From Streptomyces akebiae (GTDB lineage: Bacteria; Actinomycetota; Actinomycetes; Streptomycetales; Streptomycetaceae): a stretch of DNA of 64,000 nucleotides. Shown here one piece after another: positions 28,291 to 38,203 of this stretch. The translations under genes and the position numbers were made by a program. How positions within the stretch are numbered: position 1 is the stretch's first letter; the number at the start of each line of letters is the position of its first letter. The stretch covers positions 3,844,001-3,908,000 of the forward strand of contig NZ_CP080647.1 in assembly GCF_019599145.1 (NCBI RefSeq), given 5' to 3'. The notes beneath the pieces were generated by a model. The model saw nothing but the letters and a program-made list of their open reading frames with translations, had not been told where the DNA came from and did no database searches.

Positions 28291-29058
28291 ATGCGTGGAC
28301 TGCGACAACTGGCGGCGGCGGTGGGCGCGTTGCTGACGGCGTGGGTCCTGGTGCTGCTGGGGGCTCCGCCTTCGGCGGCGGGCGGACCGACCAGCGTGCT
28401 GCTGGTCTCTCCGACCAGCCAGCGGACGGCTTCGCTGTACGGCACACGGGAGGAGTACGGCGATCTGGAGAGTTTCCTCGCCCCCGCGGGCGGCGAGCTC
28501 GACCGGAGCCGGGAGGAGGCGCCGGAATGGGGTCGGGAGGAGATAGCGGGAGAGCGGATCGGCGACATGGTCAGCGTGACGTGGATGCTCCACGACGTGA
28601 CGCCGTGGCGGCTGGACCGGGTCTACACAGCCGCGCCGGACACCAAGGACATCTGGATCCATACGACGCTCATCACCGGTGAGGAGGTCCTGGGCGCTCC
28701 GGGTGCCGGCGTCTGGCACCGGGCGAAGCAGCCGGACCAGCTACGAAGGCTTCTCACCGGCCTGGAGATCCTGGGCGCGACCCCGGGTGATCCTGGCCCC
28801 GGAGCCCTGGTGCGGGACGAGCCGTCGGCGGGCCACGCGACGGGCGGGACCGCGGCCGGCTCCGCCGGGACGGCCGCCGATGTCAGGGCCGCGACGGACG
28901 CACCGGGTGCGGCCGACCGCGCCCACTGGGCGATACCCGCCCTGGCGCTGGGCCTGCTCCTCGGCTCCGGCGGTGCCACGCTCCTCCTGCGCCGCGCGGC
29001 GGGCCGGAACGGGTCCGGGCCGCCGCGGGAGCCCCGTCAGGAGCTGCTGGACGCCTGA
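28291..29058 (+). CDS. Secreted, C-terminally anchored membrane protein of the sigma operon
   Basis: The product has 255 residues. ATG 28291 follows GGGGGTGTCGG. It has a signal peptide ('MRGLRQLAAAVGALLTAWVL'), an outer domain of about 150 residues beginning 'GGPTSVLLVSPTSQRTASLY', an Ala/Gly/Thr-rich spacer and a TM near 215-235 with a basic tail. I do not recognise the family. It is the third gene after the sigma factor and the putative anti-sigma protein, so it may feed a surface signal to that system. It converges on glyA 30 bp away. Confidence 0.75.
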   Translation: MRGLRQLAAAVGALLTAWVLVLLGAPPSAAGGPTSVLLVSPTSQRTASLYGTREEYGDLESFLAPAGGELDRSREEAPEWGREEIAGERIGDMVSVTWMLHDVTPWRLDRVYTAAPDTKDIWIHTTLITGEEVLGAPGAGVWHRAKQPDQLRRLLTGLEILGATPGDPGPGALVRDEPSAGHATGGTAAGSAGTAADVRAATDAPGAADRAHWAIPALALGLLLGSGGATLLLRRAAGRNGSGPPREPRQELLDA

Positions 29059-29088
29059 GCGACAACGGTCGGGAGTCGGTCGGCCGGG

Positions 29089-30537
29089 TCAGCCGAGGTC
29101 GATCTCCGGGTACAGCGGGAAGCCGGCGACGAGGTCGGTGGCACGACGGGAGATCTCGTCGGCGACCTTCGCGTCGAGGACGTGCTGGGCCTTGGAGGGG
29201 GCGCCCGACTTGGTGGTGCCGGCCTCGGTGGTGGTGAGGACGCGGTCGATGAGGCCGGCGACCTCGTCCATCTCGGCGGTGCCCAGCCCCCGCGTCGTCA
29301 GCGCGGGCGTGCCGATGCGGATGCCGGAGGTGTACCAGGCGCCGTTCGGGTCGGCCGGGATGGCGTTGCGGTTGGTGACGATGCCGGAGTCGAGCAGCGC
29401 GGCCTCGGCCTGGCGGCCGGTGAGACCGTAGGAGGTGGCGACGTCGATCAGGTTGAGGTGGTTGTCGGTGCCGCCGGTGACCAGGGTGGCACCACGGCGC
29501 ATCAGGCCCTCGGCGAGGGCGCGGGAGTTGTCGACGATGCGCTGGGCGTAGTCCTGGAAGGCGGGCTGACGGGCCTCGGCGAGGGCGACGGCTTTGGCAG
29601 CCATGACGTGCGGCAGGGGGCCGCCGAGGACCATCGGGCAGCCCCGGTCGACCTGGTCCTTGAGGGAGTCGTCGCACAGGACCGTGCCGCCGCGCGGGCC
29701 GCGCAGCGACTTGTGGGTGGTCGTGGTGACGATCTGGGCGTGCGGTACGGGGTCGAAGTCGCCGGTGAGGACCTTGCCGGCGACGAGGCCCGCGAAGTGC
29801 GCCATGTCCACCATGAGCGTGGCGCCGACCTCGTCGGCGATCTCGCGCATGATCCGGAAGTTCACCAGACGGGGGTAGGCGGAGTACCCGGCGACGATGA
29901 TCAGCGGCTTGAAGTCACGAGCGGAGGTGCGCAGGGCCTCGTAGTCGATGAGGCCGGTGGCGGGGTCGGTGCCGTAGGAGCGCTGGTCGAACATCTTGCC
30001 GGAGATGTTCGGGCGGAAGCCGTGGGTGAGGTGGCCGCCGGCGTCCAGGGACATGCCGAGCATGCGCTGGTTGCCGAAGGCCTGGCGGAGTTCGGCCCAG
30101 TCGGCGTCGGAGAGGTCGTTGACCTGGCGGGCGCCGGCCTTCTCCAGGAAGGGGACCTCGACGCGGTCGGCGAGGACGGACCAGAAGGCGACCAGGTTGG
30201 CGTCGATGCCGGAGTGCGGCTGGACGTAGGCGTGGCGGGCGCCGAAGAGTTCCTTGGCGTGCTCGGCGGCGAGGGACTCGACGGTGTCGACGTTGCGGCA
30301 GCCAGCGTAGAAGCGGCGGCCGACGGTGCCCTCGGCGTACTTGTCGCTGAACCAGTTGCCCATGGCCAGGAGGGTGGCCGGGGAGGCGTAGTTCTCGGAG
30401 GCGATCAGCTTGAGCATCTCGCGCTGGTCGGTGACCTCCTGGCCGATGGCGTCGGCCACCCGCGGCTCGACGGCGCGGATCACATCGAGGGCGGCACGGA
30501 AGGCGGTGGACTCGGGGGAGAGGGGCTCGGCTGACAT
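29089..30537 (-). CDS. glyA: Serine hydroxymethyltransferase
   Basis: The product has 482 residues. It converts serine and THF to glycine and 5,10-methylene-THF using PLP. The conserved N-terminal block '[17 protein letters not shown]', the PLP-Lys motif '[15 protein letters not shown]' and '[10 protein letters not shown]' are all present. It is about 60 residues longer than E. coli GlyA, with an extra segment around residues 165-205 as in other actinobacterial long forms. CCGGAGG lies 5 nt before ATG. A ZTP riboswitch lies in its leader, so expression should rise when 10-formyl-THF is low. Confidence 0.96.
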   Translation of the reverse strand: MSAEPLSPESTAFRAALDVIRAVEPRVADAIGQEVTDQREMLKLIASENYASPATLLAMGNWFSDKYAEGTVGRRFYAGCRNVDTVESLAAEHAKELFGARHAYVQPHSGIDANLVAFWSVLADRVEVPFLEKAGARQVNDLSDADWAELRQAFGNQRMLGMSLDAGGHLTHGFRPNISGKMFDQRSYGTDPATGLIDYEALRTSARDFKPLIIVAGYSAYPRLVNFRIMREIADEVGATLMVDMAHFAGLVAGKVLTGDFDPVPHAQIVTTTTHKSLRGPRGGTVLCDDSLKDQVDRGCPMVLGGPLPHVMAAKAVALAEARQPAFQDYAQRIVDNSRALAEGLMRRGATLVTGGTDNHLNLIDVATSYGLTGRQAEAALLDSGIVTNRNAIPADPNGAWYTSGIRIGTPALTTRGLGTAEMDEVAGLIDRVLTTTEAGTTKSGAPSKAQHVLDAKVADEISRRATDLVAGFPLYPEIDLG

Positions 30538-30572
30538 GGGGACCTCCGGACGTTGCGTTCAGCGTTCACGGT

Positions 30573-30662
30573 ACGGCCCAGGCGCACGGCACTCATCTTC
30601 CCCGGGCCGCTCCCCGATGGTCCGTCCCATCCCAGCGCGCCAGTCACGACCCACCGCTCACC
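30573..30662 (-). ncRNA. ZTP (pfl) riboswitch in the glyA leader
   Basis: Read on the minus strand, the leader has the two hallmark blocks of the pfl/ZTP aptamer in the right order. The first is GGGTCGTGACTGGCG, then a hairpin and GGGGAGCGGCCC; a linker follows, and then GTGCGCCTGGGC. These form the P1/P2 half and the P3 pseudoknot partner of the known structure. The ligand is ZTP/ZMP (AICAR), which builds up when 10-formyl-THF is short. The aptamer ends about 36 nt before the glyA start. I see no clear intrinsic terminator in that gap, so control of translation is more likely. Confidence 0.93.
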
Positions 30663-30727
30663 CTATCGGGCGGGCGGGCGCGGTGGGCCGCGAGGTCCAC
30701 CATTCGAACGACGGGAGGAGTGGGGTG

Positions 30728-31912
30728 TCAGACGATCACATGCGGGAGGAAGCGTGCGTACTCGTCCGTGACCAGGCCCGAGGACTCTCGGATGCCGAGG
30801 CCCGCGGACTCGTTCTCGACGACCCAGGCGCCGAGGACGACGTGGTTGTCGTCGAAGGTGGGCAGGGGGGCCAACTCCTGGTAGCAGCACGGCTCTTCGC
30901 GGAGTGCGGGGGCGGTGCCCGGGTCATGGAGGGTGACACCGGCGCCCTCGCGGCCCAGGAGTGGTTTGGCGACGTAGCCGGTGGTGGCGGCCAGTTCGCG
31001 GGGGCCGTCGAGATAGGCGGGGAGGAGGTTGGGGTGGCCGGGGTACAGCTCCCAGAGGACGGCGAGGAGGGCCTTGTTGCTGAGGAGCATCTTCCAGGCG
31101 GGCTCGATCCACATCGTGGTCCCGGTGCCGCCGCCGTTGTCGAGGGTGGCGAGGACATGGGAGGCGAAGCGGTCGGTGGTGAGCCACTCCCAGGGGTACA
31201 GCTTGAAGATGCTGCGGATGAAGCGGAGCTTCTTGTCGACGAAGCGTTCGGAGAGGCGGTCCCAGCCGATGTCCTCCATGGAGATCCAGTCGGTGGCGAG
31301 CCCGGCCTGTTCTGCGGTCTCCTTCAGATAGGCGACCGTCATCAGGTCCTCGCCGAGTTCGTCGCCGGCGGAGTGCGCGAAGTAGAGGGGGCTGCCCGGC
31401 GGCAGGAGGGGGGACTGCTTCTTCCAGGCATCGATGAGGCGCTCGTGGAGGGAGTTCCACTGGTCGGCGCCCGGGAAGCGTTCCTCCATCCAGAACCACT
31501 GAGGGCTGGCCGCCTCGACGAGCGAGGTCGGGGTGTCGGCGTTGTACTCCAGCATCTTGGCCGGGCCGGTCCCGTCGTAGCGGAGGTCGAAGCGGCCGTA
31601 GAGGGACGGCAGTTCGGCCCGTCGGCGCCACGCCTCGGCGACGAGGCCGGCGAGACGCGGGTCGGTGATGCCGAGATCGGCGAAGCGGTCCTCGGCCACG
31701 ATGTGCTCGGCGGCGGCGAGGCACATGCCGTGCAGTTCCTCGACGACCTCCTCCAGCGCCTCGACCTCGGGGAGCGAGAAGACGTAGTACGCGCTCTCGT
31801 CCCAGTAGGGGCGCAGGGAACCGTCGGGGTGGCGGGTCAGCGGGTAGATGAGCCCCTGTTCCTCGACGGTCTCCTGCCAGCCGGGCCGGGGTTCGATGGT
31901 GCGGCGTTCCAT
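30728..31912 (-). CDS. Glutathionylspermidine synthase-like ATP-grasp protein (YgiC type)
   Basis: The product has 394 residues. It matches the C-terminal synthetase domain of glutathionylspermidine synthase as a stand-alone protein: '[20 protein letters not shown]', '[14 protein letters not shown]' and '[20 protein letters not shown]' are the ATP-grasp landmarks, with '[14 protein letters not shown]' as the ATP-binding loop. Actinobacteria lack glutathionylspermidine, so another substrate is likely. It lies 21 bp downstream of a small lipoprotein gene, the same pairing as E. coli ygiB-ygiC. Confidence 0.9.
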   Translation of the reverse strand: MERRTIEPRPGWQETVEEQGLIYPLTRHPDGSLRPYWDESAYYVFSLPEVEALEEVVEELHGMCLAAAEHIVAEDRFADLGITDPRLAGLVAEAWRRRAELPSLYGRFDLRYDGTGPAKMLEYNADTPTSLVEAASPQWFWMEERFPGADQWNSLHERLIDAWKKQSPLLPPGSPLYFAHSAGDELGEDLMTVAYLKETAEQAGLATDWISMEDIGWDRLSERFVDKKLRFIRSIFKLYPWEWLTTDRFASHVLATLDNGGGTGTTMWIEPAWKMLLSNKALLAVLWELYPGHPNLLPAYLDGPRELAATTGYVAKPLLGREGAGVTLHDPGTAPALREEPCCYQELAPLPTFDDNHVVLGAWVVENESAGLGIRESSGLVTDEYARFLPHVIV

Positions 31913-31933
31913 GGTGTCGTCTCGTCCGCCGGG

Positions 31934-32323
31934 TCAGCCGCCGCCGGAACCGGAGCCGTCGCCGTCGCCCGAGCAGCCGAAGCCGTCCCGGTCGACGGCG
32001 TCGCTGCGGCTGAAGGTGCCGTAGTCGGCGCGGCCGCCGCTGACGTCCGCGTCGTAGTACCAGGCGGCGTCGACCGAGCCGGTCTGGCTGCGGTTGCCGC
32101 TGCTGTTGCTCTTGCGGTTCTTGCCGTACGACGACGAGGAGCTGGAGCTCGAGTTGCAGTTCTTGTCGGCGATGATCTTGTAGCCGTTGGCGTAGTCGTA
32201 GCTGTCGCGGTCCACGCAGCGGCGGTCCGGATCGGAACCGCAGGAGGTCAGGGCCGCCGCGACGACGCCCATCCCACCGAGGACGACCGTGCTGGACCGC
32301 AGCCGCCTGCGCTGTTCTCCCAT
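31934..32323 (-). CDS. Small lipoprotein, YgiB/DUF1190-like
   Basis: A 129-residue protein with a signal peptide and lipobox 'AALTSC' (lipid Cys about residue 28). The mature part is Ser/Asn/Asp/Gly-rich with '[17 protein letters not shown]', a run of Ser residues, 'YYDADVSGG' and a final '[16 protein letters not shown]'. In E. coli the DUF1190 lipoprotein YgiB is paired with the ATP-grasp protein YgiC, and the same order with a 21-bp gap is seen here. The family match is by context and pattern, not by clear similarity. Confidence 0.7.
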   Translation of the reverse strand: MGEQRRRLRSSTVVLGGMGVVAAALTSCGSDPDRRCVDRDSYDYANGYKIIADKNCNSSSSSSSSYGKNRKSNSSGNRSQTGSVDAAWYYDADVSGGRADYGTFSRSDAVDRDGFGCSGDGDGSGSGGG

Positions 32324-32474
32324 GTGTGCTCCCCCGTAGGGCTCGTGAGCCCCGCCGTGCCGGGGCCGGTTCGCGATGCGGTACGCGAGAACCGGCCGCC
32401 GTCTTATGTGCGCTTTATCGGCGCTCAGACTAGTGATCGACTACCGGAGAGGGCCAGCCGGGTGCGCAGGGCGG

Positions 32475-32582
32475 CTAGGGGGCTTCTGATGGATCTCCGT
32501 GGAAGAAGGAGCGGCGTTCGGTGCGTGCTCTCGGCGTGCCGGGCGTCGCGACGCCGCGGAGATCCATCAGAAGCCCCTCTAG
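32475..32582. mobile_element. CTAG-bounded 108-bp palindromic element, possible MITE or hairpin
   Basis: Two inverted arms of about 25 bp (left ending GCTTCTGATGGATCTCCG, right its reverse complement) flank a 57-bp GC-rich centre. Both ends carry CTAG. The right CTAG holds the stop codon of the WYL gene. It could be a small inverted-repeat element with a 4-bp target duplication, or a strong terminator. Confidence 0.5.
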
Positions 32583-33664
32583 GGGTGGGGGATCGCCGCC
32601 AGCGAGCGGGCGGCTTGGGCGCGCAGGGTGTCGGCGAGTTCGGGTGGGGCCGATGTGTCCAGAGTGAAGTCGGCGTCCACCGAAGTGATCATCCAGGCGA
32701 GGTCGCGCGGCGTCTCGGCGCCCAGGTGCAGCAGACAGCGGTCGTCGTCGAGGGGTTCGAGCACTCCCATGCCGGGCCAGAGCCGGTCACCGACCGACGC
32801 AGCCGACTCGTGCAGGGTGACGGTGGCCCGGAAGGGCCAGGCCCTGGACGAGAGACGGTGCGCGAGATAGGTCGCCGCGTCGCCGTGGGGAAGTGCGCGC
32901 GGGACGAAGCGTGGTCCGGTCGGTGTGCGCGGCACGAGGCGGTCGACCCGGAAGGTGCGCCAGTCCGCGCGGTCCATGTCCCAGGCGACGAGATACCAGT
33001 GCCGGTCGAAGCTGACGAGCCTGTGCGGCTCGACGGTGCGGACGCGGGGGGTGGCTCGAGGCTGGGTGGGGCCGGGCCGGGTCGAGGTGGAGGAGACGGG
33101 ATCGGGATCGGGATCGGAATCGGGGGTGGAGGGTTCAGGAGCGCCGGGATCGGGGGTGGAGGGGTGCGGGCTGGTGTAGTGGAAGCGAAGGCGTTCGTGG
33201 CGGCGGCAGGCTTCGGCGATGGCCATGAGGGTGTCCGGCGAGACCTTGGGGGCCGGAATCGCTCCCGCTCGGTCGGTGGCGTGGTGCAGGGTCGTCACCC
33301 GGTGCCGCAGCCGGGACGGCAGCACTTGCTCCAGTTTGGTGAGGGCGCGCAGCGCGGCCTCCTCGATGCCGGTGACCGTGCCCTCGGCGGCGGTGCGCAG
33401 TCCCACCACGACCGCCACGGCTTCCTCGTCGTCGAGCAGCAGGGGCGGCAGGCTCGCGCCGACGCCGAGCCGGTAACCGGCGGCGCCCCGGGCGGCGTGC
33501 ACGGGGTAGCCGAGGTCGCGCAGTCGCTCGATGTCCCGGCGCAGGGTGCGTCGGCTGACGCCGAGCTGCTCGGCGAGTTCGGCGCCGGAGCGGTCGCGGT
33601 CACGGTGGGTCTGCAGCAGGGCGAGCAGTTTCAGCAGTCGCCCGGAGGTCTCCAGCATGGTCAT
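32579..33664 (-). CDS. WYL-domain transcriptional regulator (DeoR-type HTH)
   Basis: The product has 361 residues from ATG 33664, or 359 from ATG 33658. The N-terminal helix-turn-helix is '[20 protein letters not shown]'. The WYL domain holds '[20 protein letters not shown]' followed by 'FRVDRL'. A Pro/Ser/Asp-rich insert lies between them (about 180-210). WYL proteins sense nucleic acid or small ligands. It shares a 57-bp divergent gap with an epoxide hydrolase gene, its likely target. Confidence 0.9.
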   Translation of the reverse strand: MTMLETSGRLLKLLALLQTHRDRDRSGAELAEQLGVSRRTLRRDIERLRDLGYPVHAARGAAGYRLGVGASLPPLLLDDEEAVAVVVGLRTAAEGTVTGIEEAALRALTKLEQVLPSRLRHRVTTLHHATDRAGAIPAPKVSPDTLMAIAEACRRHERLRFHYTSPHPSTPDPGAPEPSTPDSDPDPDPVSSTSTRPGPTQPRATPRVRTVEPHRLVSFDRHWYLVAWDMDRADWRTFRVDRLVPRTPTGPRFVPRALPHGDAATYLAHRLSSRAWPFRATVTLHESAASVGDRLWPGMGVLEPLDDDRCLLHLGAETPRDLAWMITSVDADFTLDTSAPPELADTLRAQAARSLAAIPHP

Positions 33665-33721
33665 GAGGGTGCCGCAGAGTTAGGACCGAGGGTGACCCAA
33701 CTGGTTCGTAGCGTCGGAGCC

Positions 33722-34999
33722 ATGACGAAGCCGACACCCGATGTCCGTCCCCTGCCCACCCCCTACCCCCGCCCGCACTCCGAGCCCACACCCAGGCCGT
33801 TCCGGATCGCGATCCCGCAGGACCGTATCGACGATCTGCGCAGACGGCTGGCCGACACCCGCTGGCCCGACGAACTGCCCGGTGTGGGGTGGAGTCGGGG
33901 CGTGCCGACGGGCTATCTGAAGGACCTCGCCGAGTACTGGCGCACCGGCTTCGACTGGCGGGCGCAGGAGGCGGCGGTCAACGCGTACGACCAGTACACG
34001 GCGGAGGTCGACGGGCAGAATGTGCACTTCCTGCATGTGCGGTCGCCGGAGGCGGGCGCCACGCCGTTGCTGCTGCTGCACGGCTGGCCGGGCTCGGTGG
34101 TGGATTTCCTGGACGTCATCGGGCCGTTGTCCGATCCCCGGGCGCACGGCGGGGATCCGGGCGACGCGTTTCACCTGGTCATCCCGTCGCTGCCGGGCTT
34201 CGGACTCTCCACGCCGCTGGCCGGGCCCGGGATGGACACGGCCCGGATGGCCACGGTGTTCACGGGATTGATGTCCCGTCTGGGGTACGAGCGGTACGGG
34301 GTCCAGGGATACGACACCGGCTCGTGGATCGCGCCGGAGATGGGGAAGCAGACGCCGGAGCGGGTGGTCGGGGTCCACGTCAACGGCATGATCGCCTTCC
34401 CCGTGGGGGCGGACGGTGAGATGGACGGCCTCAGCAAGGTCGAGCAGCGGCGCTGGCAGACCATGCAGAACTTCAACGACGGCTATCTCCAGTGCAATTC
34501 CAAACGTCCGCAGACGGTGGCGTACGGACTCACGGACTCCCCCGTGGGGCAACTGGCCTGGATCGTGGAGAAGTTCAAGGAACTCACGGACCCCGAGGAG
34601 GGGCTGCCGGAGGACAGCGTCGACCGGGACCGGATGCTGACGAACGTCTCGCTGTACTGGTTCACCGGCACGGCCGCCTCGGCCGCGCAGATCTACTACG
34701 AGGAGATCTCCGCAAGTTCCTGGGGCGGCGCCGAGGGCTCGTGGGGCGGCGCGGAAGGTTCCTGGGGCGAGACCGAGGCTTGGGACAAGGCGGAGGGCTG
34801 GGGCGAGACCGGTGGAGGCGCGAAGGTACCCACCGCCGTGCTGGTCTCGGCGCGAGATGTGACGGTCCGGCGCTGGGCCGCGCGGGACCACGACATCGTT
34901 CGGTGGACCGAACTCGAACTCGGGGGCCACTTCCTCGCCCTGGAGGCCCCGGAGGCGCTCGTCGCGGACCTGCGGGAGTTCTTCCGCGAGCTGCGGTGA
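33722..34999 (+). CDS. Epoxide hydrolase, EHN-type alpha/beta hydrolase
   Basis: The product has 425 residues from ATG 33722; the reading frame is open far upstream but no site or homology supports an earlier start. An N-terminal epoxide hydrolase domain '[20 protein letters not shown]' is followed by the alpha/beta core: oxyanion motif 'LLHGWPGS', nucleophile Asp198 in 'GYDTGSW' and catalytic His in '[11 protein letters not shown]'. It would open epoxides to diols. An odd 34-residue Trp/Gly/Glu insert with three SWGGAEG-type repeats lies at about 337-370, before the last catalytic strand. Confidence 0.9.
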   Translation: MTKPTPDVRPLPTPYPRPHSEPTPRPFRIAIPQDRIDDLRRRLADTRWPDELPGVGWSRGVPTGYLKDLAEYWRTGFDWRAQEAAVNAYDQYTAEVDGQNVHFLHVRSPEAGATPLLLLHGWPGSVVDFLDVIGPLSDPRAHGGDPGDAFHLVIPSLPGFGLSTPLAGPGMDTARMATVFTGLMSRLGYERYGVQGYDTGSWIAPEMGKQTPERVVGVHVNGMIAFPVGADGEMDGLSKVEQRRWQTMQNFNDGYLQCNSKRPQTVAYGLTDSPVGQLAWIVEKFKELTDPEEGLPEDSVDRDRMLTNVSLYWFTGTAASAAQIYYEEISASSWGGAEGSWGGAEGSWGETEAWDKAEGWGETGGGAKVPTAVLVSARDVTVRRWAARDHDIVRWTELELGGHFLALEAPEALVADLREFFRELR

Positions 35000-35023
35000 A
35001 GGGACCGAAGCGCACCGACGGCG

Positions 35024-35055
35024 TCGACATCCCGCATTCCCTTGACTAAAGTCAA
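35024..35055 (+). promoter_or_regulatory. Promoter and palindromic operator of the MarR-GNAT gene, leaderless
   Basis: -35 TCGACA (35024-35029), a 17-bp spacer and -10 TAAAGT (35047-35052) put the transcript start at or next to the ATG at 35062. No ribosome binding site is present, which fits a leaderless mRNA. TTGACTAAAGTCAA (35042-35055), a palindrome with 6-bp arms, covers the -10 box, as expected for autorepression by the encoded MarR domain. Confidence 0.65.
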
Positions 35056-35061
35056 AGAAAT

Positions 35062-36009
35062 ATGGAGACCCGGCACGAGGGACAGTCCGCACCGGTGGCC
35101 GCGCGGGACGTACGGAGCCTGCGGCGGTTCAACCGGTACTTCACGCGCCGTATCGGGGCGCTGGACGATCACTACCTCGGGCAGGACCGGCCGCTCGGCG
35201 AGGCCCGGCTGCTCTTCGAGATCGGCGAGTCCAACCGGGGCCGCGAGGGCACCGCGCTGCGGGAGCTGCGGACCCGACTCGGGCTGGACGCCGGGTATCT
35301 GAGCCGGATGGTCAAGGCGTTGGAGGGTCAGGGGCTGGTCCGGGTCGGGGTGGACGGCGAGGACAGCCGGGTGCGGGTCGCCGCGCTGACACCGGCGGGG
35401 CGGTCCGAGGTCGCCGAGCAGAACCGGCGGGCCGACGCCCTGGCCGAGGGGCTGCTGCGCGGGCTGACTCCGGCGCAGCGGGGCGAGTTGACCGATGCGC
35501 TGGGTGCCGCGCGGCGGCTGCTGCGGCTCGCCGCGATCCGGGTCGAGGCCGTGGACGGCGGCTCGGCCGTCGCCCGCGCCTGCCTGGACGCCTACGCCGC
35601 CGACATCGACCAGCGGTTCCCCGAGGGGTACGACCCGGCCACCCTCGTGCCGTCCCATGAGGTCTCGGGGGACTCGGGGGCCTTCCTCGTCGCCTACGAG
35701 GAGGAGTTGGCCGTGGGGTGCGGGGCGCTGCGCACGCTCGACGCCGGGGCGCGGGTCGGGGAGATCAAGCACGTGTGGGTGCATCCCGACGCGCGACGAC
35801 TCGGGCTCGCCCGACGGCTGCTCGGCGAGTTGGAGCGGGAGGCCGCCGAGCGCGGTCTCGGCGTCGTACGGCTCGATACGCATGCCGCGTTGACGGAGGC
35901 GCAGGCGATGTACCGGGCGTGCGGTTACACGGAGATCCCCCGGTACAACGACGACGTGTACGGGGCTCACTTCTTCGAGAAGAGGCTCCCGCCGGCCCGC
36001 CGACCGTGA
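35062..36009 (+). CDS. MarR regulator fused to GNAT acetyltransferase
   Basis: The product has 315 residues. Residues about 15-150 form a MarR winged helix ('LRELRTRLGLDAGYLSRMVKALEGQGLVRV'-type layout, with 'DSRVRVAALTPAGR'). Residues about 165-310 form a GNAT domain with 'HVWVHPDARRLGLARRLLGE' (CoA loop) and 'MYRACGYTEIPRYN' at the end. This fusion is widespread in actinobacteria; the acetylation substrate is not known. It is probably controlled by its own DNA-binding half. Confidence 0.93.
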   Translation: METRHEGQSAPVAARDVRSLRRFNRYFTRRIGALDDHYLGQDRPLGEARLLFEIGESNRGREGTALRELRTRLGLDAGYLSRMVKALEGQGLVRVGVDGEDSRVRVAALTPAGRSEVAEQNRRADALAEGLLRGLTPAQRGELTDALGAARRLLRLAAIRVEAVDGGSAVARACLDAYAADIDQRFPEGYDPATLVPSHEVSGDSGAFLVAYEEELAVGCGALRTLDAGARVGEIKHVWVHPDARRLGLARRLLGELEREAAERGLGVVRLDTHAALTEAQAMYRACGYTEIPRYNDDVYGAHFFEKRLPPARRP

Positions 36010-36059
36010 CGCGCCCGCGCTACCGCTACCGCCCCCGCTACCGCCCCCGCTCCGCACGC

Positions 36060-36410
36060 CCTGGCCTCGCAGGGCGCCCCTTCGAGGTCGTCCGCCGCTT
36101 CGACGGCGACGGCGATCTGGGCGCCCGCCAGGTCATCGACCACCGCTTCCGCACGGCCGCCGACCAGATCCACGGCGTCCGCCTCAGCGCCCCCGAGTCG
36201 ACCCCGAGTCCTCTGCCTACGCACGTCATGAGAACGCCGAGGCCGGCAAGGGGGACGGGATGACGCGCAGGGACCCGCACCAAGGACGCCGGGTGGGCGC
36301 GCCGTCCGGACGGCGCGGTCCGGTCCCAGCCGGAGGGCACGAGGACGGTGAAGCCCGCCGGGTCGTCCGACGGCGCGGACGGCGCCCCCGGCTACGTACG
36401 CTCCGGTGAC
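36060..36410 (+). pseudogene. Decayed gene fragment with frameshift
   Basis: From about 36075 the frame FEVVRRFDGDGDLGARQVID has the strong third-position G/C bias of a real Streptomyces gene. The bias shifts to another frame near 36198-36200 ('DPESSAYARHENAEAGKG'). No start with a ribosome site precedes it. It looks like a remnant broken by a frameshift. I do not recognise the parent family. Confidence 0.35.
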
Positions 36411-36449
36411 GAGGGGACGGCGGCACGGACGAGGGCGCCAACGGGGGTG

Positions 36450-36596
36450 AGGACGGGAGCGACTCGCTGATCTGGAAGAGCTGGCGGACCCGGCGGCCGT
36501 CCGGAGACTCGTACGTCACGACCGGGGGCTTGCCGGCCGCTGCCTTCGCGGTGTCCGACTGCTTCGGGGTGGCCGGGGCAGTGGCCCCGTCGTCCT
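36450..36596 (-). pseudogene. Second gene fragment on the opposite strand
   Basis: On the minus strand, about 45 codons ('KQSDTAKAAAGKPPVVTYES' then 'PDGRRVRQLFQISESLP') have coding-like third-position bias. The bias then changes to another frame ('VLTPVGALVRAAVP'). This is a remnant with no complete domain; the family is unknown. Confidence 0.3.
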
Positions 36597-36650
36597 GGGG
36601 CCCGCCGCCGAGAGGGAAGGCGGGAGTGTGGAGGGGCGAGCATGCCGACA

Positions 36651-36682
36651 GGCCCCGTCCTGGTCGAAACCGGGACGGGGCC
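36651..36682 (-). terminator. Terminator of mdh
   Basis: The stem GGCCCCGTCC / GGACGGGGCC (10 bp) around a 12-nt loop lies 42 bp after the mdh stop. Confidence 0.75.
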
Positions 36683-36724
36683 TGCTGGGGAAGGCTAAGG
36701 GGACGTCGCCCCCGGGAGGGCTGC

Positions 36725-37807
<1,083 letters not shown>

Positions 37808-37898
37808 TCAGGCTACCGCGCATCCGGGATCCCGGACGGCCGGGGTTCATGTGGCCCAGCCCACAAGTCGCGCTGCGGGGAGGACCACACGAAAGAGG

Positions 37899-37938
37899 CG
37901 GCCGCCCGGTCCGGGGGGGGGTGGGACCGAGGCGGCCG
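37899..37938 (-). terminator. Long hairpin downstream of the XRE/DUF2690 gene
   Basis: The arms are CGGCCGCC plus CGGTCC, and GGACCG plus GGCGGCCG with one bulged A, giving 14 paired bases around a G-rich loop. It sits about 265 bp after that gene's stop. Confidence 0.55.
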
Positions 37939-38203
37939 CCTGTGGGGTGCCGGGCCGGGAGGCGGTGCATGTCTCCCGGAGGGGCCGGACTCCCGTGGGG
38001 GTACTCTCCGCCTGCCCCGGAGTTCGGCGGGCATTCCACTTACGCCGTGATTACTTTTCCGGTAGGGGTCATGACTGAACGTGACCTGTCCGGGGGGGTG
38101 GTGGGGCTGATCGCCGGAGGGTGGGGCCGGTCGCGCGATCTCCGCCCCGGGCCGCGCGTCCTGCCGGGTCCCACGCGGCCCTCCCGGGCCTAGCCGACCG
38201 CTG

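Noticed and set aside
30538..30727. Glycine riboswitch upstream of glyA
   Set aside because: The conserved blocks match the ZTP aptamer; no tandem glycine aptamer is present.
30410..33721. Plus-strand frame of about 1100 codons ahead of the epoxide hydrolase
   Set aside because: It is antisense to the ATP-grasp, lipoprotein and WYL genes and has no domain. The hydrolase starts at 33722.
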